Positions 59,571 to 64,000 of a DNA stretch of 64,000 bases are shown here, one piece after another. A model generated the notes under the pieces. It worked only from the letters and a program-made list of their open reading frames with translations. It made no database searches and was not told the origin of the DNA. Each line of letters starts with the position of its first letter. Position 1 is the first letter of the stretch. The translations under genes and the position numbers were made by a program. The DNA is from Sphagnum compactum (Eukaryota; Bryophyta; Sphagnopsida; Sphagnales), in the NCBI GenBank assembly GCA_965153455.1, contig OZ234503.1, positions 5,456,001-5,520,000 of the forward strand, given 5' to 3'.

Positions 59571-60699
59571 ATGAAATTTTGAACACGTAAACTTTTTTGC
59601 AGAATTGATTTAATTTTCATTAAAAAATGTTTTTGGGAAAAATAATACAATTTTTGAAATAAGAGAACTTTTGATATCTATTGTCTAAGAACTGCCTTTG
59701 ACAAACCAGCTGGGATGAACTGTTTGAGGATGGGCACAATGAAATTTTGACGATTTTACTTTTTTTTCAAATTTTTGAAACCCTCCACAGGTCTGTTGTA
59801 AATTATTTTTAAGAAAAAAAACCAAGTCAGGTATCAGAAAAGCTCCTGAAAACTGGACCCAACAGGTCTCTCAAAAACTGAGACTTGCCCAACACTGGCA
59901 TATACCTGATATTGCGACTGGTATTACCTCAGGTCCCTACCACACTGGTAGGGCCTCCAACTACGAGACTGGTAGGGTCCTTGCTACCAGTGTTGACACA
60001 AGGTGCAAGCCTATATAGCAGACCAACACTGGTTACAATGGCGCTTCAGTCTTGAACTAACTTGTATGTGCATTTCACATAAACAATGGTATGTTTATGG
60101 TATGAAAGACCAAAGCCTGTTCAGCCATTCAAGCATTTGTTCTTCACAGAAACTATACATACTGTATTTACTACCTGGGCCAGTTCAACACTAATTATAT
60201 TATTTTTAGAAATGTTGAAATTTTCCCAAACAATTAAAATCAGAAATGATTTTTTTTCTGAAGGAGAAATTTAAAAAATCTGATGGAATAATTAGGAATA
60301 TAATAGTTGTGAAATGGAATCCTGAAAATTAATCAATTCTAAATTGACAATTTACATGTGTTGAAGTGGCCCAGGTAACATACTTAATAAATCTTCAGTT
60401 GTACAAGGTGCATATCATATGTTTTCTGTATTCTGGGAGATACTGTGCCTTCTTACAACAGTTGCTATGCAGAGGAGGACACACAGACCTTGCAGAATTT
60501 AGGACTGTACAAAATGGAGGAAAAGCTGGAAGGGTTAGTCCATGGACAAGAAGAAGAAGAGCTCTGAGAGCTAAAACACAGTGAGAGTTTCTTGAGCAGA
60601 GAGCCCCACACAATAGCCAGCTTCGTAAGCTCTACAGAAACAGAGGCTACCTACTACTTCATGCAGTAGGCCTAACAACCAGAGTGCAGTCCTCTATTG
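59571..60699. other. Intergenic with a short ACTGGTAGGG repeat
   Basis: Direct and inverted copies of ACTGGTAGGG/CCCTACCA cluster at about 59918-59990. No gene was recognised. The frames at 60003-60274 and 60366-60613 have no domain. Confidence 0.5.
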
Positions 60700-61630
60700 G
60701 GTCACAGGCTTGAGAAGGCCAGAATGGGTCAAAGTTGGGGCATGGCCACTGAGCTTATAGGTTTTCGCCAGAGTAAACCGGCACCCACTAGCACATACCA
60801 TGCAGGATGGATGGTGTGTGGATGTGAAACACTTGTTTTTGGTTTATATTGATGTCCAATACCTATCCATTGTGGTTAACTCTGTACTAACTCCTAACCA
60901 TGATGATTCACTAAGTATTAACAACTAACCATAACACATGCATCTATCTACATAGTAGCCAGCCACCAATTCCATTACCTACTTACTGCCCCTAAGGGGG
61001 CAAGGACTCTCGCATCAGTTTTGCTGTTTTGATTTTTGCATTATTTTAGCTCGTTTCAGACCAAAAGAAAAAGGTTTTATGAATTAGCCAGTTTCAGACT
61101 AGAAGAACTAAGTTTTTAAGGTTATTCTATTCACTATGCACCTACAAAGATACCTAACCACTTACATAGGTAGTTACTTTAGTAATGTGAGGGGAAGCAG
61201 GAGGGTTTATAGGACAGCTTACCAAGGTGGAACCTTGGTAATAATGTACATGTATTTCATCCACAATGGAGTCATAATTGATTGTAAGGAAAGTGTCAAC
61301 AACATGGCAGCACCCCCATAAGTTGGATGAAAGCTCCCTAGTTAGATCATATAACTTGCCACCTTCTGACATTTTCATACCTGTTTTCAAAAAAAATTGT
61401 TTGTTTCTGATTGCTGGCTGGCTGAACCACACTCTTTTGTGTCCCATAACATGGTTGGCACTCCCATAACATGGTTTATGTCCAGTAACAGCTCAAGCAT
61501 GCTGGTTATCATGAATTTTCTCAACGCTCACACACCTCAACTATTCATGGTAACCTGCACTCTCTCGACAATTACATAGTCGATAAAAGGTTTCCAATGG
61601 TTGGTGCTGGGTCACATAATACATTGGTTT
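60700..61630 (+). repeat. Repeat family 6, copy 1 (about 0.9 kb)
   Basis: Order of shared blocks with 62930-63610: CAGAGTAAACCGGCACCCAC, CCATGCAGGATGGATGG, a TGTGTGGATGTGAAACA block, CCATGATGATTCACTAAGTA, GGAGGGTTTATAGGACAG, ACCAAGGTGGAACCTTGG, TTTCATCCACAATG, CTAGTTAGATCATATAAC, TTGTGTCCCATAAC, and TTTCCAATGGTTGGTGCTGG at the end. The copies differ by many indels. No long open frame or known transposon protein is present. Confidence 0.6.
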
Positions 61631-62150
61631 TGTGGTCATCGCTTGGAAGCACTAAAACTGACGTCCTGGAATTCATTAGTTCTTTGCTAATGGATGAACT
61701 TACACTGACAGTCAGCTTAAAGAATAAGGAATGGACTTGGAAGGGTGAGAAATAGATGAGCCTCCCAGTCCAATCCCCTCCCTTCCTCCTTCCCTCCCTC
61801 CCCAACCCCACCCCAAACCCACTGACAGATGTTGTCCAAATGAGTGACACTAAAAAATGTCCACTACCGGAGAGTAGATGCAGTAGACAGCAGATGGTAC
61901 ACAGAGAGGAAATGGCAATGATATACCCACTCTTGATGCTCATTTGACTAGTCTTTTCCTTTACACACTGTGTGTCAGAAACATGCTCAAATATAACCCA
62001 TGCTATGCTATCATGTACATCATCATGCCTTTTGGTTCTTTCTGCAGAGATCTTTTGATTTCTGGGGGAGAAGCAAGAATTTGGCCAAGAACACAAGCCA
62101 AGTGGGCAGGTGCAATTGGAGGCCCATGGGTAGTAGTAATCACCTGACAT
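61572..62150 (-). CDS. Hypothetical ORF, 192 residues, low confidence
   Basis: One of the longest open frames in the window. It has Cys/Ser-rich and hydrophobic stretches (IIAISSLCTICCLLHLLSGS) but no recognised domain. It overlaps the end of repeat family 6. Without a family match it is probably non-coding, and it is listed only because of its length. Confidence 0.12.
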   Translation of the reverse strand: MSGDYYYPWASNCTCPLGLCSWPNSCFSPRNQKISAERTKRHDDVHDSIAWVIFEHVSDTQCVKEKTSQMSIKSGYIIAISSLCTICCLLHLLSGSGHFLVSLIWTTSVSGFGVGLGREGRRKGGDWTGRLIYFSPFQVHSLFFKLTVSVSSSISKELMNSRTSVLVLPSDDHKTNVLCDPAPTIGNLLSTM

Positions 62151-62219
62151 AATCCTTGCAAGTCAGCCATCTGTACTCTTACTGAGATCTGCAGTTTATT
62201 TCATCTTTTGACTGTTTTA

Positions 62220-62245
62220 TTTTATTTTATTTTATTTATTCTATT
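62220..62245. repeat. (TTTTA)n microsatellite
   Basis: About four to five units of TTTTA. Confidence 0.7.
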
Positions 62246-62454
62246 TATCCTCTGCTTGGACATTTACACCAGATTATTATTTTTGCAAGCTCTTCCATTA
62301 GTGGCTCTGATTTTCTCACTACATAATATTATTTCCTAAACTTTTTTTGTCATTACCCAAATCTCTACTTCACCTCCACATTTTTCCAAATTCTATTTTG
62401 CCCAATTAAACATCACTACTGATTCTGATTTTTTATTTTTATTTTTTCATTTTC

Positions 62455-62590
62455 ATTTTTGTGATGTAGCTGATTGGGTGGTGATCGTCATCCATAAGAC
62501 AGTTTAGCCAAATTTGGCTATAAATAGGATATATGAAAGTAAAAAAAGTTTAAACATCCTTCAAATTTTTTGCATGCTAGAAGCCAACAG
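62455..62590 (+). repeat. Dispersed repeat family 1 copy
   Basis: ATTTTTGTGATGTAGCTGA, GATCGTCATCCATAAGA, TTTAGCCAAATTTGGCTA, ATAGGATATATGAAAGTAAA and GTTTAAACATCC match the family series and give its clearest palindromic core. Confidence 0.65.
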
Positions 62591-62929
62591 AGAAATCAGG
62601 TAGTGTCCCAAAAGTAAGTAAAGAAAGTAGATGAACTCAATTGATAATTTCTCCACATGTTTGACCACATTAGGACCTCCCATACCCCACACTAAGGCAG
62701 CCTAGGGTGAACTGCACCTACATGGGTACCTTCACCTTCTGGAGTGAGGCCTCTTAGTGGCTATGTTACCTAGGAAATGTTTAAATTTGGGTTCAGTGAC
62801 TCTAATTTTGACCCAAGAGGGGATAATTATACATTTAGAAGTAACCAAAAGAATTTGGGCTCTTGCCCTTGGTACCACTTCAGGTACTTACAGGTTCACC
62901 CAAGGCCACATTTCCTTAGGACCTCATTT

Positions 62930-63610
62930 CCTTAGCCCCAGTAGCCAGCTTGTAACTGTGCACACCTCCGGGCCCAAGTGAACCAGAACACATGAATGCA
63001 CCATGCAAGATGGATGGATGGATGGATGATGTGTGTGAACAGGAAGAACTTCTGCTTTGTTTTCCTGTCCCATAGCTAATCATGGTGGTTACTTATGAAT
63101 TAATCATACACATGCGCCTATTTAAGTAGAACCCACCAAATGCCTTACCTACCTACATAGTAACCAATTGCAACAATCCCTAACGAGTTACCCATGGTAC
63201 TTTAGTTAAGTCACTACCTAGGTAACCGAAAGTAGGATGGTTTACAGGATAGATTATCAAGGTGGAACATTGACAACTTGGCGTGTCTCATCCACAACCA
63301 TAACCAATTCTAGGGAACATCTCACTAAGGTCGCAAGCAACAAGCCATTGAACAATTGTTCCCCAGTTATAGCATGTATCCAGCTACCTTTTGACAATTT
63401 CGTACCTCCTTAATTTACTTTTGAAGGTTGGCTGAACTTCATATCTCAGTGCCCTCTTCTATGTCCCATAACCCATAAGCTCAGCACTCTACACAATCGG
63501 AATATATGTCTGGTAACCCGCATCAGTTACCACCAGTTACCTAATCGGTAATGGGTTTTTCAATAGATGGCTGCACTGGTGGGTGCTGGCTGGGTCCAAG
63601 CTATTGTAAG
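62930..63610 (+). repeat. Repeat family 6, copy 2 (about 0.68 kb)
   Basis: Same order of blocks as 60700-61630, starting CTCCGGGCCCAAGTGAACCA, CATGCAAGATGGATGGATGG, then AGGATGGTTTACAGGATAGA, CAAGGTGGAACATTG, CTTCTATGTCCCATAAC and ending GGTGGGTGCTGGCTGGGTCC. The direct-repeat spacing of about 2.2 kb fits either local duplication or two insertions. Confidence 0.6.
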
Positions 63611-64000
63611 GTTTTCGTATGAATAAGGTGTTTGAATTTCTCTTACATCCATCTACTCTCAACTTTGTTAACCCTTAAATGTCAGGGAAAGAAAAGGGGA
63701 AAAAAAACCACTGAAAAGCAGACCAAATTGGTCTGCCCTAACATTTAGTAGGGGTTAATCAGTCTTGTGGAAGCAGTAAGTACAAAAGCCTGCATTGAGT
63801 ACTAAGAAAGCTTCAGCATTTCAATCATGCTGTCCAAACCCTCCTCAGCCAGCCCCCAACTGTTCTAACTTTGATTGATGGCTTCACCTAGAAAACCTCT
63901 TCTACCTCTTCCTTTATTTCCACCGCCCTCTTTGTATTACTGCCTTCCAGGTTTGTATCATGTTTTATGCTTCCTTTGCAGTCTGTTGTTGTAAACCTCC
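63611..64000. other. Right edge; possible first exon at 63878-63950
   Basis: ATG at 63878 opens a frame MASPRKPLLPLPLFPPPSLY to a donor-like CCAG|GTTTGT at 63950. It could be the start of a gene running off the window, but the product is Pro/Leu-rich low-complexity sequence and no domain is visible. A TTTGCAG acceptor-like site follows at 63979. Confidence 0.15.

Overview
The window is nuclear DNA of a land plant. It is AT-rich and gene-poor: two credible protein genes in 64 kb, both with plant-type GT-AG introns. The rest holds decayed transposable elements, small foldback elements, microsatellites and tandem repeats. The NAC transcription factor is specific to streptophytes, and the tandem GST_N/thioredoxin-fold protein is of plant plastid type. 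The decayed transposase relics resemble families I associate from memory with non-flowering land plants (bryophytes, lycophytes, ferns, gymnosperms). The sequence alone does not fix the lineage.

Layout. 1-1900: non-coding, with one copy of a dispersed repeat (family 1), a telobox pair and a triplicated segment. 1933-7484 (+): a 12-exon gene for a predicted plastid protein of 351 residues with two GST_N-like thioredoxin folds (CPFC and SPFC). It has a 19-nt microexon and one GC-AG intron. 7.5-36 kb: no gene recognised. This stretch contains foldback elements (13104-13271, 15240-15650, 17090-17163), copies of repeat families 1, 2 and 5, a minus-strand hAT-like transposase relic (about 19560-21280), a 343-bp non-autonomous Helitron (22313-22655), a 30-bp minisatellite (32665-33155) and a GC-rich island (33225-33530).

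36.4-43.5 kb: the second gene, a three-exon NAC factor of 445 residues (39364-42872, +). It has a long CAG-rich upstream leader region, a palindromic minisatellite in intron 2 and a tandem repeat just downstream. 43.5-64 kb: a transposon graveyard. It contains a 49-bp minisatellite, a DUF7869-like relic (49864-51780), a GC-rich 0.9-kb TG...CA segment set between 165-bp direct repeats (55916-57160), a nearly full-length BED/hAT transposase relic (57281-59570), and two diverged copies of an unidentified repeat (60700-61630 and 62930-63610) whose motif recurs near 25.1 kb.

The two genes show no sign of a shared pathway: the first is a likely plastid redox or GST-fold protein, the second a nuclear transcription factor. 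No convincing undescribed biological system was found. The most unusual items are the microexon that carries the redox motif, the structure at 55.9-57.2 kb, and the several inverted-repeat elements.
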